A stretch of DNA of 64,000 nucleotides from Paenibacillus endoradicis (GCF_024721975.1 NZ_JANQBB010000012.1:3195-67194), one strand, 5' to 3'; positions 1-7,973 are shown, counted from the first letter of the stretch. The notes: generated from the letters alone by a model not told the origin. Numbers and translations: made by a program.

Positions 1-641
1 CGTTTCTGACGACAAGTTGTAGTTCTGGCAGTGGTGGCGAATCTCAACAAATGAATTACAAAGATATGAAATCAATGGTCATCGATATTCTCAAGACTGA
101 AGATGCACAAAAAGCTTTACAAGAATCTGCTTCAACACAATCAGGATATACTGCACAAAGTTCAACTTTGCTTAATGTTCAAGATCAGGAAAAAATTAAA
201 ATTGCTGTGAAAGACGTAATAAGTTCTCCAGATTACGATTCCGTCATTAAGTCCTTAATGACCGATACTCGCTTTGCTGGTGAATTTGCTAAAGCTGTTA
301 ATGAAATGAATAAAGATTTACATGAGCAATTAGTGAAAGATCCACAGTACCAAGAGGGGCTTATTGCTGCGTTTGAAAGCGAAGAGATGCAAAAAGTAAT
401 ATTAAAAGTACTAAAGGGTAGTGAATACCGTAAGGAAGTAATGAGTCTTATGCAAGAATCTTTACAAAATCCAATTTTCCGCCTTGAATTATTAGAACTA
501 ATGAAAAAAGCCGTTTCTGAGGAATTATCTACAAAACCCGAATCTGGTGGCAGCGATTCTTCTGGTGGCGATTCTTCAAGCTCATCAAATTCATCATCTA
601 GTAATTCAAGCCAGAAGAGTTCAGATTCCTCATCTAATTAA
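1..641 (+). CDS. gerD: Spore germination lipoprotein GerD (5' end outside window)
   Basis: The reading frame is open to the left edge, so the ATG at 51 is not the start. The visible upstream frame reads F-L-T-T-S-C, a lipobox whose lipidated Cys is codon 18-20, followed by a Ser/Gly linker. The body is a helical GerD-type region with repeated 'YK..MK', 'FAKAVNEMNKD', 'DPQYQEGL' and 'EYRKEV' segments, and it ends in a Ser/Gly/Asn-rich tail typical of GerD. In spores GerD sits in the inner membrane and clusters the nutrient receptors into the germinosome. It converges on salA across a shared terminator, the same neighbourhood as in B. subtilis. The signal peptide start lies outside the window. 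Confidence 0.9.
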   Translation, partial: FLTTSCSSGSGGESQQMNYKDMKSMVIDILKTEDAQKALQESASTQSGYTAQSSTLLNVQDQEKIKIAVKDVISSPDYDSVIKSLMTDTRFAGEFAKAVNEMNKDLHEQLVKDPQYQEGLIAAFESEEMQKVILKVLKGSEYRKEVMSLMQESLQNPIFRLELLELMKKAVSEELSTKPESGGSDSSGGDSSSSSNSSSSNSSQKSSDSSSN

Positions 642-667
642 ATTGATCCAGATCATACGCCATAGAT

Positions 668-705
668 AAACACCCATTGTAGCTACCAAGCTACAATGGG
701 TGTTT
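668..705. terminator. Bidirectional terminator between gerD and salA
   Basis: A perfect 17-bp inverted repeat (668-684 and 689-705) with a 4-base loop starts with AAA and ends with TTT. It can therefore serve both convergent genes. It lies 27 bp after the gerD stop and 6 bp before the salA stop. Confidence 0.85.
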
Positions 706-710
706 ATTAG

Positions 711-1811
711 TTATATCGTTTGCGACTTTCTTTCACAGTGAGTAGTAACTTTCTCAGCAAGCTCATCATAAAGTTGTCCAATAACAGTATCTGCCGCATA
801 TACACTCGGAGAGAAGTTAGGATCAAGCGGATGGTTGTCAGCAACGCCAAGTGGGATTTGAGCAAGCAAATCGCAATGTAACGTCTCTGCTAGCTTACCT
901 CCTCCACCTCTACCGAATACATATTCTCTCTCTCCTGTTAACTTCGATTCAAAGTAAGACATGTTCTCGACAACACCAATGATTTCATGATCTGTCTTAA
1001 TAGCCATTGCTCCCGCTCTAGCTGCAACAAAAGACGCCGTTGCATGTGGCGTTGTGACAATGATTTCTTTGCTATGTGGAATCATTTGATGAACATCTAA
1101 TGCAATATCTCCCGTACCTGGTGGAAGATCAAGTAATACATAATCTAACTCACCCCACTCAATTTCAGAGAAGAAGTTGCGTAGCATCTTACCAAGCATT
1201 GGCCCTCTCCATACGATTGGGCTATTATCTTCAACGAAGAATCCCATAGAGATTACTTTCACACCAAATCGTTCAATCGGAATGACACGTTCGTTGACTA
1301 CTTCAGGACGTTGTTCTATCCCCATCATATCAGGGACACTAAAACCATATATATCAGCATCAATGATGCCTACTCTTTTTCCTTGTCTAGCTAATGCAGT
1401 TGCCAAATTAACTGTTACCGTTGATTTACCTACTCCACCTTTACCTGAAGCAATGGCAATGAATTGAACATTGGGTTGCTCTGTCAATAGCGTATTACCC
1501 ATATTGGCTGCATGACCTTGAACAGGCTGACTCACATCCTTCTCAGAGATCGCTGTTTGTTCAGGTGCTGATCCTGCTGGAGCTGCTCCTTCTCGAAAAC
1601 GACAATACACTGCTGTAGCACCACTTGTTTTTAACATATCGAATAAAGCTGTCTCTATTACGGGATGCTGTTCCTTTACTGCACCGATCACCGTAACTGA
1701 AACTTGATTATTTCTGACCATAACATCTCTAAAACTTATTGAATGTGCGCCGTATTGTGTAGTAAGTACGGTTTCAATGATTTCAATCGCTTGCTCTCGT
1801 AATAAAGTCAT
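711..1811 (-). CDS. salA: Mrp/NBP35-family P-loop ATPase, SalA-like
   Basis: About 366 residues. An N-terminal MIP18/DUF59-like domain (roughly residues 1-75) is followed by an Ala/Pro/Gln linker and a ParA/Mrp ATPase with deviant Walker A GKGGVGKST near residue 124. Mrp proteins are usually Fe-S carriers with a C-terminal CPxC pair. Here the corresponding region reads ENMSYFESKLTGEREYVFG with no cysteine pair, as in B. subtilis SalA, which acts as a regulator of scoC. The ATG at 1811 is preferred over an upstream ATG because AGGTGGG lies 7-8 bases before it. Synteny with cwlD and gerD matches B. subtilis salA. Regulatory rather than cluster-assembly function is an inference from the missing cysteines. 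Confidence 0.85.
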   Translation of the reverse strand: MTLLREQAIEIIETVLTTQYGAHSISFRDVMVRNNQVSVTVIGAVKEQHPVIETALFDMLKTSGATAVYCRFREGAAPAGSAPEQTAISEKDVSQPVQGHAANMGNTLLTEQPNVQFIAIASGKGGVGKSTVTVNLATALARQGKRVGIIDADIYGFSVPDMMGIEQRPEVVNERVIPIERFGVKVISMGFFVEDNSPIVWRGPMLGKMLRNFFSEIEWGELDYVLLDLPPGTGDIALDVHQMIPHSKEIIVTTPHATASFVAARAGAMAIKTDHEIIGVVENMSYFESKLTGEREYVFGRGGGGKLAETLHCDLLAQIPLGVADNHPLDPNFSPSVYAADTVIGQLYDELAEKVTTHCERKSQTI

Positions 1812-1910
1812 GACTATTCCCACCTTTATAGTTATACGCAAACAGACTACTCTCTATAGCATAGGCGGTTTATTGCAAGAAGTGAAGTCCTCTCTTCAAA
1901 CTTTTCCACA

Positions 1911-2669
1911 TCATTCAATCTTTTTCCCTTCCGTTTCGTATTGCAATATGCCTTTATAAATGGATGCTGCTACAGTCCGTTGATATTCAGCATCAACCAA
2001 CAAGTTAGATTCTTTCGGATTAGAAAGGAAACCTACCTCTACTAATGCTGAAGGTAAGTCCTTCATTGCTTTTAGAATGTATATCGTTTCGACTGTAGCT
2101 GCTGATCGCTGTGTATTTTCAAGATTATATTTCAATTGTTGTTGAATGCTTATTGCAAGTTGCTCACTCGCTTTCGTTCCAGTCTTATGATAGAACGTTT
2201 GTGCACCTGACCATTTCTCTGATGGAATACTATTCATATGTACACTAATCAACATCTCTGGCTTAGCATCTTGGAGCATTGCTACTCGTTTCATCAAATC
2301 TTCTGTTTTTCGTCGACTATAGGATCTGGTATCATCTTTGGCTAGATCATAATCACCTTCTCTAGTCATAACTACAATGGCTCCTGCTTCTTGCAAGTAA
2401 TCACGTAAATATAGCGCAATCGATAAATTCAGATCTTTTTCAATGGCTCCTTGCTTACTTACTGCCCCACCATCCGCTCCACCATGTCCTGCATCAATTG
2501 CAATGGTCATCCCTGATAATGGCATGTTCCATGTCGTCCAAGTACTACTCTCAGGAATTACTCTCGTTAGTAAAAATAGTAAAGCTACAACTAACAACGC
2601 CCCAATTCCTAACCGACGTTTCCCTTTGGGCGTAAGCCATACAATTAGCCTTCGTCGAAATATAGACAT
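1911..2669 (-). CDS. cwlD: N-acetylmuramoyl-L-alanine amidase CwlD
   Basis: 252 residues. A basic N-terminus and one membrane segment (about residues 20-37) act as an uncleaved export anchor. The Amidase_3 zinc domain follows, with IDAGHGGADGG carrying the first zinc His, a Glu in the following helix, SVHMNS carrying the second His, and the catalytic Glu in ALVEVGFLSN. CwlD removes peptide side chains from muramic acid, and PdaA then makes the muramic-delta-lactam of spore cortex, which cortex-lytic enzymes need. The ATG at 2669 has GAGGTGG 7 bases upstream. That SD is complementary to a segment about 70 bases earlier (separate feature). Neighbours salA and gerD fit the B. subtilis order. Confidence 0.92.
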   Translation of the reverse strand: MSIFRRRLIVWLTPKGKRRLGIGALLVVALLFLLTRVIPESSTWTTWNMPLSGMTIAIDAGHGGADGGAVSKQGAIEKDLNLSIALYLRDYLQEAGAIVVMTREGDYDLAKDDTRSYSRRKTEDLMKRVAMLQDAKPEMLISVHMNSIPSEKWSGAQTFYHKTGTKASEQLAISIQQQLKYNLENTQRSAATVETIYILKAMKDLPSALVEVGFLSNPKESNLLVDAEYQRTVAASIYKGILQYETEGKKIE

Positions 2670-2671
2670 AG

Positions 2672-2755
2672 AAAAACCACCTCATAGCAATATTCATAGT
2701 ATTGTACAGCTACTACATGCTTGTACTTCTATGTATATGGGACAAGGTGGTTTTT
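2672..2755 (-). promoter_or_regulatory. Inverted repeat that pairs with the cwlD Shine-Dalgarno
   Basis: An 11-bp perfect inverted repeat (AAAAACCACCT at 2672-2682, AGGTGGTTTTT at 2745-2755) encloses 62 bases. In minus-strand RNA the downstream arm contains the cwlD SD GAGGTGG, so pairing would hide it. The arms are flanked by T/A runs, so it may instead, or also, terminate transcripts arriving from sat. Confidence 0.5.
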
Positions 2756-2789
2756 TATGATTATGGATAAGGACTAATTTACAGTATTA

Positions 2790-3953
2790 TTATGATGTCG
2801 TTATACTCATACCTTCAATCAATATTTTTGCAACCTCTGGTCTAGAGAATTCAGGTGGTGGACATACGCCATCACGTAGCATCGCTCTTACTTTAGTTCC
2901 TGATAACGCCAAATGAACTGAACTGTCATGTGGACATGTCTTTGTCGTTGCCATATTGCCACAGCTCGTACAGAAGAAGCTATGTTCGAAGTATAACGGT
3001 GTAATGTCCAGATCTTCTGCTGGAACAGAACGTAATAAGTCTTGTGCTTCATATGTACCATAGTAATCACCTACACCTGCATGATCACGTCCAACGATAA
3101 AGTGAGTACAGCCATAGTTTTTACGAACAATCGCGTGGAATATAGCTTCGCGTGGTCCAGCATATCTCATAGCAGCTGGGAATACGCCTAAAAACACGCG
3201 GTTTTCTGGATAATAATTTTCAAGAAGTGCCACGTAGCTCTTCATACGTACATTTGCAGGTACATCATCAGACTTCGTCTCACCTACAAGTGGATTTAGG
3301 AATAATCCATCAACAATTTCCATTGCTGTTTTTTGAATATATTCATGCGCACGGTGAACCGGATTTCTTGTTTGGAATCCTACAACAGTTTTCCAGCCAT
3401 TATTCGCGAAAATTTTTCGTGTGTCAGCTGGGTCAAAATAGTATTCATTGAACTTCTCAGGTAATGGACGATTCAATACCGTGATGTCACCACCGACATA
3501 CGTATTACTGCGATCATACAGTTTTTGAACACCTGGATGCTCTAGATCATCTGTCTTGAATACTTGCAAGGCCTCTTGCTGTTGATCAACATTATAGATG
3601 CTAGCCACATCGATAATGCCATAGATCACATCATCTTCACCTACAAGTGCAGCCTGTTCCCCAACAGAAACTGCAGCAGCCTCTTGCTCAGTGATCGATA
3701 AGGTAATTGGAATACTCCATAACGTGCCATTAGCCAAACGCATCGTAGAAACTACTGATTGGTAATCCGCTTCCGTCATAAATCCAGATAGAGGAGAAAA
3801 AGCACCTACTCCGATAAGATCCATATCTGATATTGCCCAAGTACTAACGGAGATTTTCGGCAATTGAGCAGCTACTGCAAGTAATTGCTCGCGCTCTTCT
3901 CCTTCTGCCACTCGATTAACTAGTTCTCCACCATGTGGTTTAATTTGAGTCAT
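2790..3953 (-). CDS. sat: Sulfate adenylyltransferase (ATP sulfurylase)
   Basis: 387 residues, the homo-oligomeric Sat/PUA type rather than CysDN. It makes adenosine 5'-phosphosulfate from ATP and sulfate, the first step of cytoplasmic sulfate assimilation. Visible marks are the N-terminal PUA-like part ([14 protein letters not shown]), the [12 protein letters not shown] motif (QxRN and HxxH of the catalytic site), VGRDHAGVG, and a C-terminal [18 protein letters not shown] cysteine-rich stretch ending in SGTKVRAML, all typical of the bacterial enzyme. It follows cysH by 99 bp on the same strand. The intergenic RNA carries a pseudoknot-like leader ending at the SD AGGAGG, so translation of sat may be controlled separately from cysH. 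Confidence 0.95.
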   Translation of the reverse strand: MTQIKPHGGELVNRVAEGEEREQLLAVAAQLPKISVSTWAISDMDLIGVGAFSPLSGFMTEADYQSVVSTMRLANGTLWSIPITLSITEQEAAAVSVGEQAALVGEDDVIYGIIDVASIYNVDQQQEALQVFKTDDLEHPGVQKLYDRSNTYVGGDITVLNRPLPEKFNEYYFDPADTRKIFANNGWKTVVGFQTRNPVHRAHEYIQKTAMEIVDGLFLNPLVGETKSDDVPANVRMKSYVALLENYYPENRVFLGVFPAAMRYAGPREAIFHAIVRKNYGCTHFIVGRDHAGVGDYYGTYEAQDLLRSVPAEDLDITPLYFEHSFFCTSCGNMATTKTCPHDSSVHLALSGTKVRAMLRDGVCPPPEFSRPEVAKILIEGMSITTS

Positions 3954-3963
3954 TCTATATTTT

Positions 3964-4034
3964 CCTCCTAAAACTTTTCATTAGCTACGCGATATACTTC
4001 CCTGAAAATGAAAAGTACTTCGAAAGCATAAAAC
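3964..4034 (-). promoter_or_regulatory. Pseudoknot-type leader abutting the sat SD
   Basis: In minus-strand RNA, ACTTTTCATT (4016-4007) pairs with AATGAAAAGT (3982-3973), 10 bp with a 24-base loop. CTTTC just upstream (4026-4022) can pair with GGAAG inside the loop (4001-3997), giving an a-b-a'-b' H-type topology. The 3' arm ends 3 bases before AGGAGG. The same layout with compensatory base changes precedes ispF and gltX. A second copy of the 3' arm, AATGAAAAGT at 4046-4037, lies upstream and could compete for the same partner. Confidence 0.55.
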
Positions 4035-4052
4035 AAACTTTTCATTAGCTTC

Positions 4053-4748
4053 TTATTTATGAAGACCGCACTCCGTTTTTTCTTGACCAGACCATCTGCC
4101 TGCTCTAGGGTCTTCGCCCGGCAAAACTTGACGAGTACAATACTCGCAACCAATACTCGGATAATAATTATCGTGAAGTGGATTGTAGATTACATTGTTA
4201 TTACGAATGTATTCCCATACATCTTCATTGGTCCAATCAGCAATCGGATTGAATTTCACTAAACCGAATTTAGTATCATATTCAATTTTCTTTGCATTAG
4301 CACGAGTAGGAGCTTGATCACGACGTATTCCAGTAATCCAAGCTTCATATTGTGTTAGGATGCGCGTTAATGGCTCAACTTTACGAATATTGCAACATCC
4401 ATTCGCATCAGTCTTCCATAGTTCAGCTCCATGTTGTTCTGCTTGCTCCTCAGGAGTAATCTTTGGACTTACTTTAACAAATGGGATGCCAGGATAACGA
4501 TCTACCAAACGATCTCTCGTCTCATATGTTTCTTTGAAATGAAAATCTGTGTCTAGGTAGAAAATATCTGTCGTTGGACTTACTTTTTGCAGCATATCTA
4601 CAAGTACAACATCTTCAGCACCAAAACTACATGCGAATGTTATATTTGGAAATGTCTCTACAGCATATTTAATAATTTCCTCAGGAGTTGCATTTTCTAA
4701 CTCAACAGCTTTCACTGCGATCAATTGTTCTTTCTCAATTAAATTCAT
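4053..4748 (-). CDS. cysH: Assimilatory APS (phosphoadenylyl-sulfate type) reductase
   Basis: 231 residues of the PAPS_reduct family. It reduces adenylyl sulfate to sulfite with thioredoxin. The N-terminal nucleotide-binding part includes SFGAEDVVLVD and YLDTDFHF, followed by TGIRRDQAPTRA. The protein has CC in NGCCNIRK, CxxC in GCEYCTR, and the C-terminal catalytic ECGLH. The CC...CxxC set marks the [4Fe-4S] enzymes that use APS rather than PAPS. Together with sat, which makes APS, this gives a short sulfate-to-sulfite route without an APS kinase. It is the first gene of a cysH-sat unit with a promoter at 4796-4824. Substrate choice is inferred from the cysteines. Confidence 0.92.
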   Translation of the reverse strand: MNLIEKEQLIAVKAVELENATPEEIIKYAVETFPNITFACSFGAEDVVLVDMLQKVSPTTDIFYLDTDFHFKETYETRDRLVDRYPGIPFVKVSPKITPEEQAEQHGAELWKTDANGCCNIRKVEPLTRILTQYEAWITGIRRDQAPTRANAKKIEYDTKFGLVKFNPIADWTNEDVWEYIRNNNVIYNPLHDNYYPSIGCEYCTRQVLPGEDPRAGRWSGQEKTECGLHK

Positions 4749-4795
4749 AGTATTCCCCTCGCTTCTCTCTACAATGATTAAGGCACGCTGTACAA

Positions 4796-4824
4796 ATTAT
4801 ATCTTTTTCTATAAATGACTTCAA
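4796..4824 (-). promoter_or_regulatory. Sigma-A-type promoter for cysH-sat
   Basis: TTGAAG (4824-4819), a 17-base spacer and TATAAT (4801-4796) on the minus strand, about 48 bases upstream of the cysH ATG. I saw no S-box and no convincing CymR site in the rest of the interval. Confidence 0.6.
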
Positions 4825-4936
4825 TATCTATTGTTAACAAAAATTAACTTAGTGCCAATAAAATACTTTTATCCCTATTAAATGAGCAGCATCACACTGT
4901 TATAATAGACCTATAGAATTTAGAGAGGATACTTAT

Positions 4937-5434
4937 ATGCTGAAATATACAATATGTTTTATTAGAAGAGGTAATGAGCTGTTGTTACTCAATCGTATGA
5001 AGGCACCCAATATGGGATTATGGAACGGCGTAGGAGGCAAAATAGAACCTTTTGAGCAACCTATGGACGGAATTATTAGAGAGATTCAAGAAGAGACTGG
5101 GCTGAGTGTACAGCAGGTTCAGGAAGCAGGAATTGTGAAGTGGATTAGTTCCGAAAGTGAATCAGGAATGTATTTATACTATTGCGAATTACCCATAGAT
5201 ACAGTATATGCAACACCAATTGAAAAAGATGAAGGGATATTAGCCTGGAAATCAATCGATTGGGTACTAGATCACGAGAATGAAGGTGTAGTAGATAATA
5301 TGAAATATTTCTTACCGTATCTTCTGCGAGGAGATTTTGATAACCAACATACTTTTACATATGATGAGAATGGTATCGTCAATTATGAATGTCGTACATT
5401 AACAACAAAAAAGCTCTCAAGCAACAATGCTTGA
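4937..5434 (+). CDS. NUDIX hydrolase, MutT / 8-oxo-dGTP diphosphatase-like
   Basis: 165 residues with a complete Nudix box, GGKIEPFEQPMDGIIREIQE continuing ETGL (G-x5-E-x7-R-E-U-x-E-E-x-G-U), near residues 37-59. NUDIX enzymes hydrolyse nucleoside diphosphates linked to another moiety. MLKYTICFIRRGNELLLLNR resembles the 8-oxo-dGTP/8-oxo-GTP group, but the exact substrate is not decidable from sequence alone. The ATG at 4937 has AGAGAGG 8 bases upstream. A TATAAT at about 4901-4906 with a weak TTAAAT 17 bases earlier is a plausible promoter. The last nine codons (KLSSNNA region) lie inside the terminator stem shared with rpsI. It is one of three plus-strand genes in the window. Confidence 0.85.
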   Translation: MLKYTICFIRRGNELLLLNRMKAPNMGLWNGVGGKIEPFEQPMDGIIREIQEETGLSVQQVQEAGIVKWISSESESGMYLYYCELPIDTVYATPIEKDEGILAWKSIDWVLDHENEGVVDNMKYFLPYLLRGDFDNQHTFTYDENGIVNYECRTLTTKKLSSNNA

Positions 5435-5443
5435 GAGCTTTTT
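5408..5443. terminator. Bidirectional terminator overlapping the NUDIX 3' end
   Basis: A 16-bp perfect stem (AAAAAGCTCTCAAGCA at 5408-5423, complement at 5428-5443) with loop ACAA and T/A runs on both sides. It lies between convergent NUDIX and rpsI, and the left arm and loop are coding sequence of the NUDIX gene. Confidence 0.85.
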
Positions 5444-5452
5444 CCATGAATA

Positions 5453-5845
5453 TTAACGTTTTGAGAACTGAGGCGCACGACGAGCCGCTTTAAGACCGTA
5501 TTTTTTACGTTCTTTCATACGAGGGTCACGTGTTAAGAAGCCTGCACGTTTCAAAGATGGGCGTAATTCTGCATCTACTTTAAGTAGAGCGCGAGAGATA
5601 CCATGACGGATAGCACCCGCTTGACCAGACATACCACCACCATGAGTTAATACTAATACATCATATTTTTCCAATGTATCAGTTAAGTTCAATGGTTGTT
5701 TAACGATCAGTTTAAGAGTTTCTAAACCGAAGTACTCGTTAATGTCGCGTTTGTTGATAATGATTCGTCCTTCACCCGGCACAAGACGTACGCGTGCAAC
5801 AGAGTGCTTACGACGACCAGTTCCATAGTATTGCACTTGAGCCAT
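5453..5845 (-). CDS. rpsI: 30S ribosomal protein S9
   Basis: 130 residues, full length. S9 lies in the head of the 30S subunit and its C-terminal tail contacts P-site tRNA. Family marks are [16 protein letters not shown] at the N-terminus, [19 protein letters not shown] in the middle, and the conserved basic C-terminus ending in QFSKR. The ATG at 5845 follows GGAGGA. It is 20 bp downstream of rplM, the near-universal rplM-rpsI pair, and ends at the terminator shared with the NUDIX gene. Confidence 0.98.
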   Translation of the reverse strand: MAQVQYYGTGRRKHSVARVRLVPGEGRIIINKRDINEYFGLETLKLIVKQPLNLTDTLEKYDVLVLTHGGGMSGQAGAIRHGISRALLKVDAELRPSLKRAGFLTRDPRMKERKKYGLKAARRAPQFSKR

Positions 5846-5865
5846 GAAACATGTCCTCCTCTTTA

Positions 5866-6303
5866 TTACCCGCGAAGTTCGTAAACTTCAGGGTTTTGTG
5901 CTTGATGTGGATGTTCCGCACCTGCGTAAACTTTAAGTTTTAATTTCATTTTGTTACCAAGACGATTCTTAGGTAACATACCGTGTACTGCTAGTTCCAT
6001 CATACGTTCTGGTTTTTTAGAAAGCATTTCACCAGCTGATGTTACTTTAAGTCCACCAGTGTACATAGAGTGACGGTAGTATTTCTTGTCAGCCAATTTA
6101 TTACCAGTTAAAACGATTTTGTCAGCATTGATAATGATAACGAAATCTCCAGTGTCAAGATGTGGCGTGAACTGAGGCTTATGTTTACCGCGAATTAGCG
6201 CTGCTGCTTCGCTAGCAAGACGACCAAGAGTTTTTCCCTCAGCGTCAATCAGAAGCCATTTACGTTCAACTTCATTAGCCTTAGCCATATAAGTGGTACG
6301 CAT
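5866..6303 (-). CDS. rplM: 50S ribosomal protein L13
   Basis: 145 residues from the ATG at 6303, where AAGGAGG lies 7 bases upstream. A longer frame to 6330 includes the SD as codons and is rejected. L13 is an early-assembly protein of the large subunit. Visible family features are [50 protein letters not shown] and [12 protein letters not shown]. It is transcribed with rpsI from a promoter at 6440-6468, with a roughly 130-base leader that may carry the L13 autoregulatory element known in Firmicutes. Confidence 0.97.
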   Translation of the reverse strand: MRTTYMAKANEVERKWLLIDAEGKTLGRLASEAAALIRGKHKPQFTPHLDTGDFVIIINADKIVLTGNKLADKKYYRHSMYTGGLKVTSAGEMLSKKPERMMELAVHGMLPKNRLGNKMKLKLKVYAGAEHPHQAQNPEVYELRG

Positions 6304-6439
6304 GGATGTTCCTCCTTGATTCAAATACATTCTTCTTTTTTATAACAACGGAATCGTGTGATTCTTCATTCACTGTTGAAAATTCAGTCGTACTTCTCAG
6401 TCGGGGCTGTGGGAGAGCCACTAAGAAAGCACAAAATAT

Positions 6440-6468
6440 ATTGTACTATAAGCCCATTGAATAATCAA
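6440..6468 (-). promoter_or_regulatory. Promoter of rplM-rpsI, with leader
   Basis: TTGATT (6468-6463), 17-base spacer, TACAAT (6445-6440) on the minus strand. The leader of about 130 bases down to 6304 contains GGCTCTCCCACAGCCCC, which can fold locally. Its position matches the L13 leader of Firmicutes, but I could not verify the consensus. Confidence 0.5.
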
Positions 6469-6920
6469 GTGCTTTTCATTTGGCAACCACGATATTATCG
6501 CGATTTTCTCACTACATTTAGACTGAAAACTTTTCCAATAAAAGTTAGACTCAACGTAAATACTATCGTGTAATAGTCATTCATTTGGGGTCACTCCAAT
6601 ACGGAAAGTGCACGTCTAATCGACTGATAATAAGAGATTTTTCAAGAACGAAGAATTAAGCGGTCCTTTTGTCAGTGGGGCTGGTTGAACAACTAGTTGA
6701 CATAATCTATCATATCAGTATACAACGACGTTCCAATTATTAATAGAATAACGTTTGTTATTACCATCAATTACTATACATCAAGGCGAATATTAATGAT
6801 CTTTAAAGAATCATTTGTTATTCTGTGCTGCTATGCATGCATATCAACTTCAATCACACATTAACCGTGGTCAATTAGAGGTTATACGTCACTAGTTAAA
6901 GTAATTGTACACTCAACTAG
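6469..6920. other. Gene-free interval between truA and the rplM promoter
   Basis: No convincing ORF in either direction. It contains a plus-strand promoter-like pair, TTGACA (6697-6702), 16 bases, TATACA (6719-6724), pointing into the 3' side of truA. A small ATGAT/ATCAT hairpin lies near 6796-6814. No strong terminator for truA is visible. Confidence 0.4.
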
Positions 6921-7673
6921 CTAATCTGTATAGCATACATCTTTTAGCATTAGTCCGATTGGCAGCGCCGTTGGTCCTGCGAGACTTCTCTCACAGCCTT
7001 CTAATATAGCTACTATATCTTCTGGGTTACGTTTTCCATGTCCGATCTTAAGGAGTGTTCCTACAATGATGCGAACCATATTATACGTAAATCCATTACC
7101 AGTTAATTCTATATGAATAAATGGTCCGTCTACCATTAACTTAGCTTCGTAAATCGTACGAACATGATGCGGCTTAACCGAACGTGTCGACGTAAATGAA
7201 GTAAAGTCATGTGTACCAACAATATAAGATAGTGCCTGTCTCATCTTGTCACTATGAAGTGGCACTGGGACATGCAATCGATATTGTCGCCCGAAAAGAT
7301 CAGGAAACTTTCCATTGTCGATGCTATACCGATACGTTTTACGTTTTGCAAGATGCCTAGCATGAAAATCAAGTGGCATTTCCTTAGCTTCTAGAATGAT
7401 AATATCATCTGGAAGTTTAGTGTTCATTGCAATTGCAAATCGTTCGATTGGAATTTGTGATTCGGTAAGAAAATGAAATACTTGTCCGCGAGCATGTACA
7501 CCTGCATCAGTTCGTCCAGAAGCATGAATATCAATCTCTTCCCTCGTTAGAATATTCAGTACTCGCTCTATCTCACCTTGCACTGTTCTACCTTTGGGTT
7601 GATTCTGAAATCCATTAAAATCAGATCCATCATAACTAACCTTCATACATATATTTCGCATCTTATGTCTCAT
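6921..7673 (-). CDS. truA: tRNA pseudouridine(38-40) synthase TruA
   Basis: 250 residues. TruA isomerises uridines 38-40 of the anticodon arm. The catalytic Asp is in ASGRTDAGVHARGQV. YDGSDFNGFQ at the N-terminus, GTHDFTSF, and GNGFTYNMVRIIVGTLL near the C-terminus complete the family signature. Start choice is uncertain: the ATG at 7673 has AGGA about 5 bases upstream, and in-frame ATGs follow at residues 5 and 10. In B. subtilis the ecfA1-ecfA2-ecfT transporter genes lie between rplQ and truA. Here that place is taken by a repeat element and a terminator. Confidence 0.95.
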   Translation of the reverse strand: MRHKMRNICMKVSYDGSDFNGFQNQPKGRTVQGEIERVLNILTREEIDIHASGRTDAGVHARGQVFHFLTESQIPIERFAIAMNTKLPDDIIILEAKEMPLDFHARHLAKRKTYRYSIDNGKFPDLFGRQYRLHVPVPLHSDKMRQALSYIVGTHDFTSFTSTRSVKPHHVRTIYEAKLMVDGPFIHIELTGNGFTYNMVRIIVGTLLKIGHGKRNPEDIVAILEGCERSLAGPTALPIGLMLKDVCYTD

Positions 7674-7719
7674 CTACTTCCTAAATCTGCTTACACTTTT
7701 GAACTAACTTAAAATGAAG

Positions 7720-7931
7720 GTTCAAAAAGCGGGCTTTCAGCACCGAGCAGGTGAAACGCTACTTGAGAAAGACGGAAGCGCAAGTGTACGTTATTGGTAC
7801 ACGCGAACCTACTATGTTTCTGCAAGAAACATACATCGGAAGCTTACACTATACTTTCCAAGTTCGTTTCAGATGCGATGCCGAATATGCAACAACGCAT
7901 AAACATCGTTATCAAAGTCCGCTTTTTGAAC
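7720..7931 (-). repeat. Dispersed structured repeat, copy A
   Basis: A 212-bp element bounded by an inverted repeat, GTTCAAAAAGCGGGCTTT (7720-7737) against 7914-7931, with one mismatch. Inside, in minus orientation, are the family blocks: GATAACGATG after the left stem, a GTGTAC/GTACAC hairpin, and GGTGCTGA before the right stem. It also holds GCTTCCGATGTA followed by ATGTTTCT-TGC-AGAAACAT, resembling the sat/gltX/ispF leaders. It lies between the rplQ terminator and truA. Confidence 0.75.
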
Positions 7932-7945
7932 TACCTCAAGCTCGC

Positions 7946-7973
7946 AAAAAAAGGTGGCCTCGTAAGGTCCACC
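7946..7973 (-). terminator. Terminator of the ribosomal supercluster after rplQ
   Basis: In minus-strand RNA a GGTGGaCCT...AGGCCACC hairpin (7973-7953) is followed by seven U (7952-7946). It lies 11 bp past the rplQ stop and ends the long rpsJ-rplQ transcription unit. Confidence 0.8.

Noticed and set aside
4749..4936. S-box or other riboswitch upstream of cysH
   Set aside because: The interval has a promoter but none of the conserved SAM-riboswitch or T-box blocks.
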